Origin: Sphingomonas sp. SUN039
Lineage (GTDB): Bacteria; Pseudomonadota; Alphaproteobacteria; Sphingomonadales; Sphingomonadaceae
Direction of reading: 5' to 3'
DNA: 64,000 nucleotides
Assembly: GCF_024758725.1 (NCBI RefSeq)
Contig: NZ_CP096972.1
Coordinates: 62,001 to 126,000 of the forward strand
Each line of letters opens with the position of its first letter. Position 1 is the first letter of the stretch. Below are positions 43,418-52,000 of this stretch, piece after piece. The notes beneath the pieces are model-generated. The model saw only the letters and a program-made list of their open reading frames with translations, searched no databases and was not told where the DNA came from. The position numbers and the translations under genes were made by a program.

Positions 43418-44674
43418 TTAGACCCGCTCGATCACAATTGCCGGGGCCATCCCCCCTGCCGCGCACATCGTGATCAGCGCGTAGCGCCCGCCGCTGCGTT
43501 CGAGTTCGTCGAGCGCGGTGCCGATCAGAACCGCGCCGGTCGCGCCGATGGGGTGGCCGAGCGCAATCGCGCCGCCGTTGATGTTGAGCTTGGCGCGGTC
43601 GATGCCGAGGTCGCGGATGAACTTCTCGGTCACGACCGCGAAAGCCTCGTTGACTTCGAACACATCGATATCGGCGACGGTCAGCCCGGCCTTGGCGAGC
43701 ACTTTCTTGGCCGCAGGAACCGGCGCATTGAGCATCAGGGTCGGGCAGTCGCCGACGTTTGCCATCGCAACGATGCGCGCGCGGGGTTTGAGGCCGTGCT
43801 TGTCGGCATAGTCCTTCGACGCGAGCAGGATCGCCGCCGCGCCATCGACCACCCCCGATGACGTGCCGACATGGTGGACATGCTCGATCTTCAGGTCGGG
43901 GTATTTCTGGTTGATCAGCCCTGCGAAGGTCGGACCGTCGGGCGCGGAGGGCATCGCGCCGAACATCTCGAATGCGGGCTTCATCGCCGCAAGCGTCTCC
44001 GCCGTCGTGTCGGGGCGCGGATATTCCTCGTGATCGAGCACGACATTGCCGTCGTCGTCGACCACTGGGACCACCGATTTGGCGAAGCGGCCTTCCTTGA
44101 TCGCGACCCCTGCGCGGCGCTGGCTTTCCACGCCGAAGGCTTCGAGTTCGGCGCGCGAAATGCCTTCCTTCGCCGCAATCGCGTCGGCGGCGACGCCCTG
44201 GTGCGACTGCGGATGCGCCGCCTGTAGTCGCGCATTGCCGTTGCTCATGCCGCCCGATGAGCCAAGACCCGCCTCGCGGACTTTGCCGCCGTAATGTGCT
44301 ACGTACGACATCATCTCGGTCCCGCCGGCAATGACCAGGTCTTCCATACCCGACATGATCTGCCCGGCGGCGAGGTTGGTCGCGGTGACGCCCGAGCCAC
44401 AGAAACGATCCAGCGTGACGCCGCTGGCTTTCTGGTCGTATCCCGCGTCGAGCGCGGCCATGCGGCCCATGTCGCCGCCCTGTTGCCCCATCTGCGCACT
44501 TGTGCCCCAGATGATGTCATCGACATCGGCGGTGTTCAGATTGTTGCGGTCCTTCAGCGCCTTGAGCACCGTCGCCGCCAGATGCTGCGGGTGCATGTGC
44601 GACAGCGCGCCTTTGCCCATCTTGCCGATACTGCGCGGCGTGCGGACGGCGTCGATGATATAGGCTTCGGCCAT
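43418..44674 (-). CDS. Acetyl-CoA acetyltransferase (thiolase)
   Basis: This 418-residue classical thiolase cleaves 3-ketoacyl-CoA or condenses acyl-CoAs. The nucleophile is C92 in DRFCGSGVTATN. VNEAFAVV, ALGHPIGATGAVL and the second catalytic cysteine in ITMCAAGGMAPA are all intact. ATG at 44674 begins the usual MAEAYIIDAVRTPRS; the longer frame was rejected. It completes a beta-oxidation set with the dehydrogenase, hydratase and SDR genes of the window. Its 3' end contains copy B of the direct repeat. Confidence 0.94.
   Translation of the reverse strand: MAEAYIIDAVRTPRSIGKMGKGALSHMHPQHLAATVLKALKDRNNLNTADVDDIIWGTSAQMGQQGGDMGRMAALDAGYDQKASGVTLDRFCGSGVTATNLAAGQIMSGMEDLVIAGGTEMMSYVAHYGGKVREAGLGSSGGMSNGNARLQAAHPQSHQGVAADAIAAKEGISRAELEAFGVESQRRAGVAIKEGRFAKSVVPVVDDDGNVVLDHEEYPRPDTTAETLAAMKPAFEMFGAMPSAPDGPTFAGLINQKYPDLKIEHVHHVGTSSGVVDGAAAILLASKDYADKHGLKPRARIVAMANVGDCPTLMLNAPVPAAKKVLAKAGLTVADIDVFEVNEAFAVVTEKFIRDLGIDRAKLNINGGAIALGHPIGATGAVLIGTALDELERSGGRYALITMCAAGGMAPAIVIERV
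43458..43486. repeat. 29-bp exact direct repeat, copy B (inside thiolase)
   Basis: This copy lies in frame inside the thiolase gene and encodes the RYALITMCA active-site segment on the minus strand. The distance to copy A is 1791 bp. Confidence 0.9.
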
Positions 44675-44819
44675 GTCGGTGCTCCGTGGATGTGCAGCGG
44701 GCGCGCGGCCCTTCGCTGATCGATATGGCATGGCCGCCGCGCCTTCGCCAATCGTGCAGGCGATTGATGGCGCGCGGGCTTTCAGCGTCTCGCGTGGTGT
44801 TTAGAACAACTGCTCTTCG

Positions 44820-44912
44820 CCGAGCGCCAGCGAGGTGCTCGTTCGAGCGTTAGCGAGAACCATTGCGGGAAACCTCGCTGACGCTCGGTGGGGCTTCTCG
44901 CTAACGCTCGAA
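44820..44912. repeat. REP-like element of four palindromic units
   Basis: The unit is about 16-18 bp with core CGAGCG-YAGCGAG. Copies in order are 44820-44835 (+), 44842-44859 (+), 44873-44888 (-) and 44895-44912 (-). The second and fourth (TTCGAGCGTTAGCGAGAA and its complement) are a perfect 18-bp inverted repeat; the first and third match at 15 of 16. The whole lies in the 256-bp gap before the MFS gene. Confidence 0.8.
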
Positions 44913-44930
44913 GAAGGAAAGGGGGCGGCA

Positions 44931-46595
44931 ATGACGGAAAGCACCGATGCCGCACCCTTCGGCGGCACCTTCGCGCCTCTGCGCGAGCGCACTTTCCGCA
45001 CGATCTGGTCGGCGAGCCTGCTTTCCAATTTCGGCCAGCTGATTCTTGCGGTCGGGGCGGCGTGGGAAATGACGCGGCTGACCTCGTCGCCCAGCATGGT
45101 TGCGCTCGTCCAGACCGCATCGATGCTGCCGCTGATGCTGGTCGCAGTGCCGGCCGGCGCAATTGCCGACATGTTCGACCGCCGTCGCATCGCAATGTCG
45201 GGTCTCGCCCTTTCGTCGCTGTGCGGTGCGATGCTGACTGCCCTCGCTTTTGCCGGGCTGACGACTCCCTGGGTCATTCTTGCCTTTTGCGCGCTGATCG
45301 GCGCGGGTGTCGCGATCTATGCGCCCGCCTGGCAGGCCTCGATCAGCGAACAGGTCGAGGGGCCGAATGTGCCCGCTGCCATCGCGCTCGGCACGATCAG
45401 CTCGAGCGTCGCGCGCAGCTTCGGTCCGGCCATCGGGGGGTTCATCGTGCTGGCGGCCGGCGCGAAGGCGGCGTTCGCGATCAACGCGCTGTTCTACCTT
45501 CCCTTGCTGCTGGCGTTCTTTTTCTGGAAGCGCCGCCAGGTCCCGTCGCGCTTGCCGCCTGAACGGCTCGACCGCGCGATCGTGTCGGGCATGCGTTATA
45601 TCCGCCATTCGGGACCGATCCGCACTGCCTTGTTCCGCACGTTCATGTTCGGACTGGCGGGCGCGACGGCAACCGCGCTGGCACCGCTGATCGCCAAGGA
45701 TTTGCTGCGCGGCAACGCCGATACCTATGGCATATTGCTGGGTGCGGGCGGCGTCGGCGCAGTGACCGGCGCGTTGCTGGTCGGCTGGTTTCGCAATCGC
45801 TTCGGCACCGAAGGGGCGACGCGATTGCTTGCTATCGCAGGGGGACTGGCGCTGGTGCTGACCGGGTTCAGCCGCTCGCTGCCGCTGACCTGCCTCGGCC
45901 TGTTCATCGGCGGCGGCGCAAACATCCTGACCATCGCGCTGTTCAACATATCGGTTCAGACGGCCGCGCCGCGATGGGTGACGGCGCGCGCCCTGTCGCT
46001 GTTCACCTCGGCGCTGACCGGCGGGATCGCCATCGGTGCCGTGTTCTGGGGCGTGCTGGCCAGCATGACCGATGTTCAGGTTGCGGTCGTCGCCTCCGGC
46101 GTGACGTTGCTCGCGACGGCGCTGTTGTCGGTGTTGATGCCTTTGCCCGAATCGACCGAAGCCGATGTTGCAACGGTCGAGATCGCGCACCAGCCCGAGG
46201 TCGGCATGGCGCTGACCATGCGGTCGGGGCCGGTCGTGATCGAGATCGACTACGACGTCGATCCGGACAGCGCGCGCGATTTCTACATGGCAATGCTTCA
46301 GGTCCAGCGAACGCGCCTGCGGAACGGCGGGTTCGACTGGTCGATGTCGCGCGACATCGCCAATCCGGCGCTGTGGACCGAACGCTATAAATGCCCGACC
46401 TGGGGCGACTATCTCAGGATGCGCGACCGGTTCAGCCAGGCCGATATCGCGCTGCACGAGGCGGCGCGCAGCTTCCACCGCAACACGGGCGATCTGCGCA
46501 TCCGGCGAAAGCTCGAACGCCCGTTCGGCTCGGTGCGGTGGAAGGCCGACACGCCCGATCCGCGCCACGGCACTATCGGCTACATCGGACCTTAA
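44931..46595 (+). CDS. MFS transporter (MFS_3/transmembrane secretion effector type) with C-terminal soluble domain
   Basis: This 554-residue membrane protein has about 11-12 transmembrane helices in residues 15-405, starting TFRTIWSASLLSNFGQLILAVGAAW. The ADMFDRRRIAMSGLALSSL loop is MFS motif A-like. The last 145 residues or so are soluble (from IAHQPEVGMALTMRSGPVVIEIDYDV through RKLERPFGSVRWK) and resemble the extra domain seen in this exporter subfamily. ATG at 44931 has an AAGGAAAGGGGG ribosome site. The REP-like element sits just upstream. Substrate unknown; an iron-chelator or small-molecule exporter is possible. Confidence 0.85.
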   Translation: MTESTDAAPFGGTFAPLRERTFRTIWSASLLSNFGQLILAVGAAWEMTRLTSSPSMVALVQTASMLPLMLVAVPAGAIADMFDRRRIAMSGLALSSLCGAMLTALAFAGLTTPWVILAFCALIGAGVAIYAPAWQASISEQVEGPNVPAAIALGTISSSVARSFGPAIGGFIVLAAGAKAAFAINALFYLPLLLAFFFWKRRQVPSRLPPERLDRAIVSGMRYIRHSGPIRTALFRTFMFGLAGATATALAPLIAKDLLRGNADTYGILLGAGGVGAVTGALLVGWFRNRFGTEGATRLLAIAGGLALVLTGFSRSLPLTCLGLFIGGGANILTIALFNISVQTAAPRWVTARALSLFTSALTGGIAIGAVFWGVLASMTDVQVAVVASGVTLLATALLSVLMPLPESTEADVATVEIAHQPEVGMALTMRSGPVVIEIDYDVDPDSARDFYMAMLQVQRTRLRNGGFDWSMSRDIANPALWTERYKCPTWGDYLRMRDRFSQADIALHEAARSFHRNTGDLRIRRKLERPFGSVRWKADTPDPRHGTIGYIGP

Positions 46596-46606
46596 GGAGG
46601 CAAACC

Positions 46607-47635
46607 ATGCGATATCGCGTCATCCAATGGGCAACCGGCAATATCGGGACACGGTCGCTGCGCGCAGTGATCGAGCATCCGGACATGGACCTCGTCGGGC
46701 TGTGGGTGAGCAATCCGGACAAGGTCGGGCGGGACGCGAGCGAACTGGCCGGGACTGCGCCGTGCGGCGTTATCGCAACGAACTCGGTCGATGCGCTCGT
46801 CGCGACTGAAGCCGATTGCGTGTTGTACATGCGACAGGGGACCGACATCGGCGAACTGTGCCGGTTGCTGGCTTCGGGCAAGAATGTCGTCACCACGCGG
46901 GGTGATTTCCATCATCCGCGCTCGATGGACCCGGACGTGCGCGCGCAGATCGAGGCGGCGTGCGCGGCGGGCGGCACGTCGATCTACAGTACAGGATCGA
47001 GTCCCGGTTTCGTGACCGAGGCGCTGGTCTTGCCGCTGTTGTCGCTGTCGCGGCGGCTCGATTGCCTGACGATCGACGAATATGCCGACATGACCAGCCG
47101 CAACTCGCCCGACCTGCTGTTCAATGTGATGGGCTATGGCGTGTCGCCCGGGCAATTCGACCAGCGCAAGGTCGATTACGTGAAACATGATTTCGCCGGG
47201 TCGCTCGCGCAGGTGGCCGACGCGATCGGGATCGAGATCGACAGCTGGGACGCTTTCGGTGAGCTGTCCGCCGCGCGCAACCGCGTCGAGATTGCGGCGG
47301 GCGTCATCGAGGCAGGCACGGTCGCTGCACAGCGCATCACCATCAGCGGCATGAAGGACGGCAAGCCCCGGCTGCGGTTTCGCGCCAACTGGTATTGCGC
47401 GACCGATATCGAAGACACCGACTGGAATCTGCGCGAGTCCGGCTGGCGGGTGCAGGTCGAGGGCGACACGCCGCTCGACGTCAACATCACCTTCCCCGTC
47501 GCGCCTGAGGATTATGCCGCGTTCACGCCGGGGTTGACCGGGCACCGGGCGGTCAATGCGGTGGCGGCGGTGTGCGAAGCGGCGCCGGGGATCAGAACAA
47601 CCGTCGATCTGCCGCAGGTGGTTGCGGCGCTTTAG
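46607..47635 (+). CDS. Dihydrodipicolinate-reductase-like/amine dehydrogenase family oxidoreductase
   Basis: This 342-residue NAD(P)-binding protein has a Rossmann start YRVIQWATGNIGTRSLRAVIEHP typical of the family that includes 2,4-diaminopentanoate dehydrogenase and many catabolic-cluster homologues. The segment VTTRGDFHHPRS and GTSIYSTGSSPGFVTEALVLPL are further family landmarks. A consensus AAGGAGG site precedes the ATG. It follows the MFS gene by 11 bp, so they form an operon. The stop overlaps that of the convergent mmsB by four bases. The substrate is unknown. Confidence 0.85.
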   Translation: MRYRVIQWATGNIGTRSLRAVIEHPDMDLVGLWVSNPDKVGRDASELAGTAPCGVIATNSVDALVATEADCVLYMRQGTDIGELCRLLASGKNVVTTRGDFHHPRSMDPDVRAQIEAACAAGGTSIYSTGSSPGFVTEALVLPLLSLSRRLDCLTIDEYADMTSRNSPDLLFNVMGYGVSPGQFDQRKVDYVKHDFAGSLAQVADAIGIEIDSWDAFGELSAARNRVEIAAGVIEAGTVAAQRITISGMKDGKPRLRFRANWYCATDIEDTDWNLRESGWRVQVEGDTPLDVNITFPVAPEDYAAFTPGLTGHRAVNAVAAVCEAAPGIRTTVDLPQVVAAL

Positions 47636-48516
47636 CTTTCGCCGCGCAGCGTCGTGATGATTGCGGAAAAGTCGCGGCCCCCCGCGCCACCGTCAACGAA
47701 TGCCTGATAGAGTTCGGCGGCGCGCGCGCCCATCGGGGTGTCGGCATCGACCGAAGCGGCAGCTTGGCGGGCGAGCGACAGGTCTTTCAGCATCAGCGCG
47801 GCGGCAAACCCGCCTTCGTAGTTGCGGTCGGCGGGCGTTTCGGGACCGACGCCGGGGATGGGGCAATAGCTTGTCATCGACCAGCTCTGTCCCGACGACA
47901 CGCTGGCGATGTCGTAAAAGCGTTGCAGGTCGAGGCCGAGCTTGTCGGCGAGCGCGAACGCCTCGCATGTCGCGATCATCGATGCGCCGAGCAGCATGTT
48001 GTTACAGATTTTGGCGGCCTGGCCTGCGCCGTTCGCGCCCGCGTGGATGACGGCCTTGCCCATGTTCGACAGGATCGGCTCGGCGCGCGCGAAGGCCTCT
48101 GCCGATCCGCCGACCATGAAGGTGAGCGTGCCCGCGTTAGCGGCAGCAATCCCGCCCGAGACGGGGGCATCGACCGCGATCAGCCCTTTGGTCTCGGCAA
48201 GCGTCGCCACGTCACGCGCGGTGGTGACGTCGATGGTCGAACAGTCGAGGAGTAGCGTCCCGGCTTTGGCGTGCGGGGCGAGGATCGTTTCGTAGATCTC
48301 GCGGACGTGCTTGCCGGCGGGCAGCATGGTCACGACCGCTTCGGCGTCGGCCACGGCTTCGGCTGCGCTGGCGGCGGGCAGGCATCCGGCGGTCTTGGCG
48401 CGGTGGAGGGCTTCGGAAGACAAGTCGAACGCGCGGACATCATGGCCGGATTTCGCCAGGTTCGCGGCCATGCCGCCGCCCATGTGGCCGAGGCCGATGA
48501 AGGCGATCGTGGTCAT
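47632..48516 (-). CDS. mmsB: 3-hydroxyisobutyrate dehydrogenase
   Basis: This 294-residue beta-hydroxyacid dehydrogenase oxidises 3-hydroxyisobutyrate to methylmalonate semialdehyde in valine catabolism. The cofactor motif is FIGLGHMGGGMAANLAKSGHDV. The substrate-binding DAPVSGGIAAANAGTL and catalytic-lysine segment GAGQAAKICNNMLLG are intact. It is the last gene of a four-gene minus-strand operon with isobutyryl-CoA dehydrogenase, 3-hydroxyisobutyryl-CoA hydrolase and an enoyl-CoA hydratase. The gene for methylmalonate-semialdehyde dehydrogenase (mmsA), often nearby, is not in the window. Confidence 0.93.
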   Translation of the reverse strand: MTTIAFIGLGHMGGGMAANLAKSGHDVRAFDLSSEALHRAKTAGCLPAASAAEAVADAEAVVTMLPAGKHVREIYETILAPHAKAGTLLLDCSTIDVTTARDVATLAETKGLIAVDAPVSGGIAAANAGTLTFMVGGSAEAFARAEPILSNMGKAVIHAGANGAGQAAKICNNMLLGASMIATCEAFALADKLGLDLQRFYDIASVSSGQSWSMTSYCPIPGVGPETPADRNYEGGFAAALMLKDLSLARQAAASVDADTPMGARAAELYQAFVDGGAGGRDFSAIITTLRGES

Positions 48517-48517
48517 G

Positions 48518-49291
48518 CTATTTTCCCGTCCAGTTGCCCGGCCGCTTCTCGACGAAAGCGCTCATGCCTTCGCTCTGGTCGTCGGTGCCGAACAGGCCGT
48601 GAAACAACCGCCGCTCGAAAAGGATGCCCTGCGCGAGATTTGTCTCGAACGCGGCGTTGACCATTTCCTTGTTGGCGATGGCGGCAAGCGGCGGCATCGC
48701 CGCAATGGCGGTTGCGGTCTTGACCGCTTCCTCGACCAGATCGGCGGCGGGCACGACGCGTGCGACGAGGCCGCTGCGCTCGGCTTCCTCCGCGCCCATC
48801 ATCCGGCCGGTCAGGCACATCTCCATCGCCTTGGCCTTGCCGATGGCGCGGGTCAGGCGTTGCGAGCCGCCCATGCCGGGGGTGACGCCCAGCTTGATCT
48901 CGGGCTGACCGAACTTGGCGTTATCGCCCGCAATGATGAAGTCGGCCATCATCGCAACCTCGCACCCGCCGCCCAGCGCAAAGCCGTTGACGGCGGCAAT
49001 CCAGGGCTTGCGGATCGCGGTGATGCGTTCCCAGCCCGCGAAAAAGTTCGCGGCGTACATCGAGGCGAACGACTGGTCCGACATTTCCTTGATGTCCGCG
49101 CCCGCCGCGAACGCCTTTTCGCTGCCAGTCAGGACGAGGCAACGCTGGCCGGGGTCGGCGTCATAGGCGGCGAAGGCGGTGGTCAGATCAGAGAGAATCT
49201 GGCTGTTGAGCGCGTTCAGTGCCTGCGGGCGGTTGAGCGTGACGAGCGTCACGGCTTTACGGGTTTCAACGAGGATGGTTTCGTAAGTCAT
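48518..49291 (-). CDS. Enoyl-CoA hydratase
   Basis: This 257-residue crotonase hydrates 2-enoyl-CoA, probably methacrylyl-CoA in this operon. The start segment [19 protein letters not shown], oxyanion-hole [10 protein letters not shown] and [17 protein letters not shown], and both catalytic glutamates (GCEVA and [12 protein letters not shown]) are present. The ATG at 49291 was preferred over that at 49297 because GGAG is seven bases upstream of it. It starts 11 bp from the REP-like element and ends 1 bp before the mmsB start. Confidence 0.92.
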   Translation of the reverse strand: MTYETILVETRKAVTLVTLNRPQALNALNSQILSDLTTAFAAYDADPGQRCLVLTGSEKAFAAGADIKEMSDQSFASMYAANFFAGWERITAIRKPWIAAVNGFALGGGCEVAMMADFIIAGDNAKFGQPEIKLGVTPGMGGSQRLTRAIGKAKAMEMCLTGRMMGAEEAERSGLVARVVPAADLVEEAVKTATAIAAMPPLAAIANKEMVNAAFETNLAQGILFERRLFHGLFGTDDQSEGMSAFVEKRPGNWTGK

Positions 49292-49301
49292 TTTCATTCT
49301 C

Positions 49302-49389
49302 CGTCGCCCCGGACTTGATCCGGGGCTGGGCTTCTTCGTCGTGAAGCCAGCAAAAGGAAGCCTAACCCCGGGTCAAGCCCGGGGCGACG
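49302..49389. repeat. REP-like inverted repeat overlapping the 3' end of the hydrolase gene
   Basis: Arms at 49302-49325 and 49366-49389 (each 24 bp) are complementary with two mismatches and share the core CGTCGCCCCGG-CTTGA. An inner hairpin with GCTTC/GAAGC arms lies between them. The right arm supplies the last codons and the TGA stop of the 3-hydroxyisobutyryl-CoA hydrolase gene. Confidence 0.85.
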
Positions 49390-50419
49390 ATAAAAGGGGA
49401 GTCCATTCCTGCTCGGCGGGCAGCGGCGCGAATACGGCATCCACATCGGCACTGCTTGCATCCGGCACCCAGCGCGGCGCATTATCCTTGTCGATCACGA
49501 CCGCGCGGACGCCCTCGATGAAATCGGGGTGCGCGAGGACGCGGACGGCGATGCGGTACTCCATCCGCATGATATCGGCGAAATCGGTCATCGCCGCACC
49601 CTCGCGCAACTGGCGCAACGCGACGGCCATCGACAGCGGGGATTTGCTGCGGAGCGTCGCCAGTTCCTTCAGCGCCCACTCGCTACCGTCAGCTTCGAGC
49701 GCTGCCATGATTCCGGCCACGCTGTCTCCGGCGAACAGCCGGTCGATATGGGTGCGGTTCTCGACGATGCGGGCGAGCGGGGCACCGACGCCATGGCTTT
49801 TGAGCGTCGCGAAGATATCCGCGCTGTCATTCAACGCGGCGATGGCGGCAGGCACATCCGCGCTCGCGATGTAATGCGTCGCCAGCCCCAACGCGAGGCA
49901 CTCCGCGCCGTCGAGCCGCGCCCCGGTCAGCCCCATGAACTTGCCGACCTGCCCCGGCAGCCGCGACAGATACCAGCTACCGCCGACATCGGGGAACAGG
50001 CCGATTCCGGTTTCGGGCATCGCAAAGCGCGTGTTCTCGGTCGCAATGCGATAACGGCAGGGCAGCGCAATACCGACGCCGCCGCCCATCGTGATGCCGT
50101 CCATGATGCTGACGGTCGGCTTGGGGTAAGTGAACAGCCGGTGGTCGAGCCGGTATTCGGTATGGAAGAACGCCCGCGCCGCAACGCCGTCGCCCTTCAT
50201 GCTGTCGGAGAGCATGCGAATATCGCCACCTGCGCAGAAGCCGCGCCCTTGTGCATGGTCGATCACGACGAGCGCGATTTCGTCGTCGGCTTCGAAATCG
50301 GCCAGCGCATCGAGCATTCGGAGGCACATGTCGGTAGTCAGCGCGTTTAGCGCCTTGGGCCGGTTCAGCCGGATGCGCCCTAGGTGGCCTTCCTTCGCAA
50401 TGAGGACTTCGGCGTTCAC
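49373..50419 (-). CDS. 3-hydroxyisobutyryl-CoA hydrolase
   Basis: This 348-residue crotonase-fold thioesterase releases 3-hydroxyisobutyrate from its CoA thioester in valine breakdown. The motifs are RPKALNALTTDMCLRML, GRGFCAGGDIRMLSDS, GGGVGIALPCRYRIA and PETGIGLFPDVGGSWYLSRL, the last containing the hydrolase-type glutamate and aspartate. The ATG overlaps the acyl-CoA dehydrogenase stop as ATGA. The C-terminal residues (SSPRA) and the stop are encoded by the right arm of the REP-like repeat, so the tail may have been changed by that element's insertion. Confidence 0.9.
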   Translation of the reverse strand: MNAEVLIAKEGHLGRIRLNRPKALNALTTDMCLRMLDALADFEADDEIALVVIDHAQGRGFCAGGDIRMLSDSMKGDGVAARAFFHTEYRLDHRLFTYPKPTVSIMDGITMGGGVGIALPCRYRIATENTRFAMPETGIGLFPDVGGSWYLSRLPGQVGKFMGLTGARLDGAECLALGLATHYIASADVPAAIAALNDSADIFATLKSHGVGAPLARIVENRTHIDRLFAGDSVAGIMAALEADGSEWALKELATLRSKSPLSMAVALRQLREGAAMTDFADIMRMEYRIAVRVLAHPDFIEGVRAVVIDKDNAPRWVPDASSADVDAVFAPLPAEQEWTPLLSSPRA

Positions 50420-51558
50420 TGCCGCAACAAATCCCGCCCGACGATCATCCGCATCACCTGATTGGTCCCCTCAAGGATCGAATGCACCCGCAGGTCGCGC
50501 CAGAAGCGTTCGATGGGGTAATCCTGCAAATAACCGTACCCGCCGAACAATTGCAGCGCGTCATTGGCGACTTTCGACCCTGTATCGGTCGCGAGCCGCT
50601 TCGCCATCGCCGAAAAGCGCGACTTGTCGGGCGCGTTCGCCGTTACCTTGGCCGCCGCCATGTAGAGCAATGCGCGCGCCGCTTCTAAATCGGTCGCCAT
50701 GTCGGCGAGCATGAACTGGGTATTCTGGAAATCAGCGATAGGCTTGCCGAACTGCTGGCGGTCCTTGGTATAGGCAATCGCCTCGTCGAGGCAGCGTTGC
50801 GCACCGCCCAGCGACGCCGCACCGATGTTGATACGCCCGCCATCGAGGCCCATCATCGCGAAGCGGAACCCGTCGCCCTCCGCGCCGACACGGTTGGCGA
50901 CGGGCACTTTCACATTGTCGAAGATCACCTGCGCGGTGGGGGATGCGTTCCAGCCTAGCTTGCGCTCGAACGCGCCGAAGCTGACGCCCGGCATGTCCTT
51001 TTCGATGACGAGGCACGACACGCCTTTCGGCCCCGCCTCGCCGGTGCGGACCATCGTCACGTAAATCTCGTTGACGCCCGCGCCGCTGATGAACTGTTTC
51101 GTCCCGTTGACGACATAATGGTCGCCGTCGAGCTTGGCGGTGGTCTTGAGCGCTGCCGCATCCGATCCGCTGCCCGGTTCGGTCAGGCAATAGGAGGCGA
51201 TTTTGTCCATACCGACCAGCTGCGGCAGATACCGATCCTTGATCTCCGTGCCGCCGAACTGGTCGATCATCCAGCTCGCCATATTGTGGATCGAGATGAA
51301 ACTCGACGTCGCGGTGCAACCGTACGCCATGGCTTCCATGATGAGCGCCGCCTCCAGCCGCCCGAGCCCGATCCCGCCGCGTTCTTCCGCCACATAAATC
51401 GCGCCGAAACCCAGCGCGCCTGCCGCCTTCCACACATCGACGGGGTAATGATGCTTTTCATCCCATTCAGCAGCGAACGGCGTAATCGCATCGGCGGTGA
51501 ACTTGCGGGCCATATCCTGGATCGCGCGCTGGTCGTCGGTGAGGTCGAACTGGGTCAT
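50416..51558 (-). CDS. Isobutyryl-CoA dehydrogenase-type acyl-CoA dehydrogenase
   Basis: This 380-residue flavoprotein is first in the valine-catabolism operon and probably oxidises isobutyryl-CoA to methacrylyl-CoA. The N-terminus MTQFDLTDDQRAIQDMARKF is typical. FAD/substrate motifs CLTEPGSGSDAAALKT and FISGAGVNEIYV follow, and the catalytic glutamate region is RVHSILEGTNQVMRMIVGRDLLRQ, with the usual length. The ATG at 51558 starts the family N-terminus; the longer frame is spurious. Gene order with the hydrolase, hydratase and mmsB gives the specific call. Confidence 0.9.
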   Translation of the reverse strand: MTQFDLTDDQRAIQDMARKFTADAITPFAAEWDEKHHYPVDVWKAAGALGFGAIYVAEERGGIGLGRLEAALIMEAMAYGCTATSSFISIHNMASWMIDQFGGTEIKDRYLPQLVGMDKIASYCLTEPGSGSDAAALKTTAKLDGDHYVVNGTKQFISGAGVNEIYVTMVRTGEAGPKGVSCLVIEKDMPGVSFGAFERKLGWNASPTAQVIFDNVKVPVANRVGAEGDGFRFAMMGLDGGRINIGAASLGGAQRCLDEAIAYTKDRQQFGKPIADFQNTQFMLADMATDLEAARALLYMAAAKVTANAPDKSRFSAMAKRLATDTGSKVANDALQLFGGYGYLQDYPIERFWRDLRVHSILEGTNQVMRMIVGRDLLRQ

Positions 51559-51589
51559 GCGTCTCCAATCGAACCGCGCGCCATTCCGG

Positions 51590-51991
51590 TCAAGCCGCGC
51601 GTGCGATACCCGCCGCGTGCCGCCGCCGGTCGAGCGCAATGCCCGCCAGGTTTTGCGACCGCGCGATTTTGCGAACTCGAACCGTCCGAACGTCGCCGAT
51701 GACTTCAAACGCGTCGAGATGTGCCTGAAGCGCGGGAGTGCGGCAGCGTTGCCTGCCATTGGCCTGCGCGACCACTAATGCCGAATCGCCGAGCAGGACG
51801 AAATCCGTCACCCCGAGCCTCTGCGCCACTCGCAGCGCCGCGATAAGCGCCAGCCATTCGGCGTCGTTGTTAGTGCCATCGCCGAGGTCATCGAAATAAT
51901 GCGTTACCCCACGCGCAACGACGGCGGCCTCCATCGGTCCCGGATTCGGTCGGCACCCGCCGTCAAAGAAAATTTTCAGGCGTTTGGGCAT
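51590..51991 (-). CDS. RNase H-like protein (reverse-transcriptase-like family)
   Basis: This 133-residue protein has the ribonuclease H fold start KIFFDGGCRPNPGP with D10, then E45 in NNDAEWLAL and D69 in LLGDSALVV. These are three of the four metal-binding acidic residues of RNase HI-like proteins. The fourth, usually aspartate in an ADxLA motif, appears replaced in QNLAGIAL, where glycine takes its place. It may cleave RNA-DNA hybrids weakly or act as a nucleic-acid binding remnant. It ends 31 bp upstream of the acyl-CoA dehydrogenase start. It lies 9 bp from the PBP gene on the same strand and may be cotranscribed with it. Confidence 0.8.
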   Translation of the reverse strand: MPKRLKIFFDGGCRPNPGPMEAAVVARGVTHYFDDLGDGTNNDAEWLALIAALRVAQRLGVTDFVLLGDSALVVAQANGRQRCRTPALQAHLDAFEVIGDVRTVRVRKIARSQNLAGIALDRRRHAAGIARAA

Positions 51992-52000
51992 TTCAACGCG

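Noticed and set aside
41667-43486. Direct repeat considered as att sites of an integrative element
   Set aside because: No integrase, recombinase or tRNA target accompanies the segment, so site-specific integration cannot be claimed. Recombination is kept as the more general reading.
44901-46568. 555-codon minus-strand frame opposite the MFS gene
   Set aside because: It is the antisense shadow of a transporter with clear membrane helices. No start signal or domain is seen.
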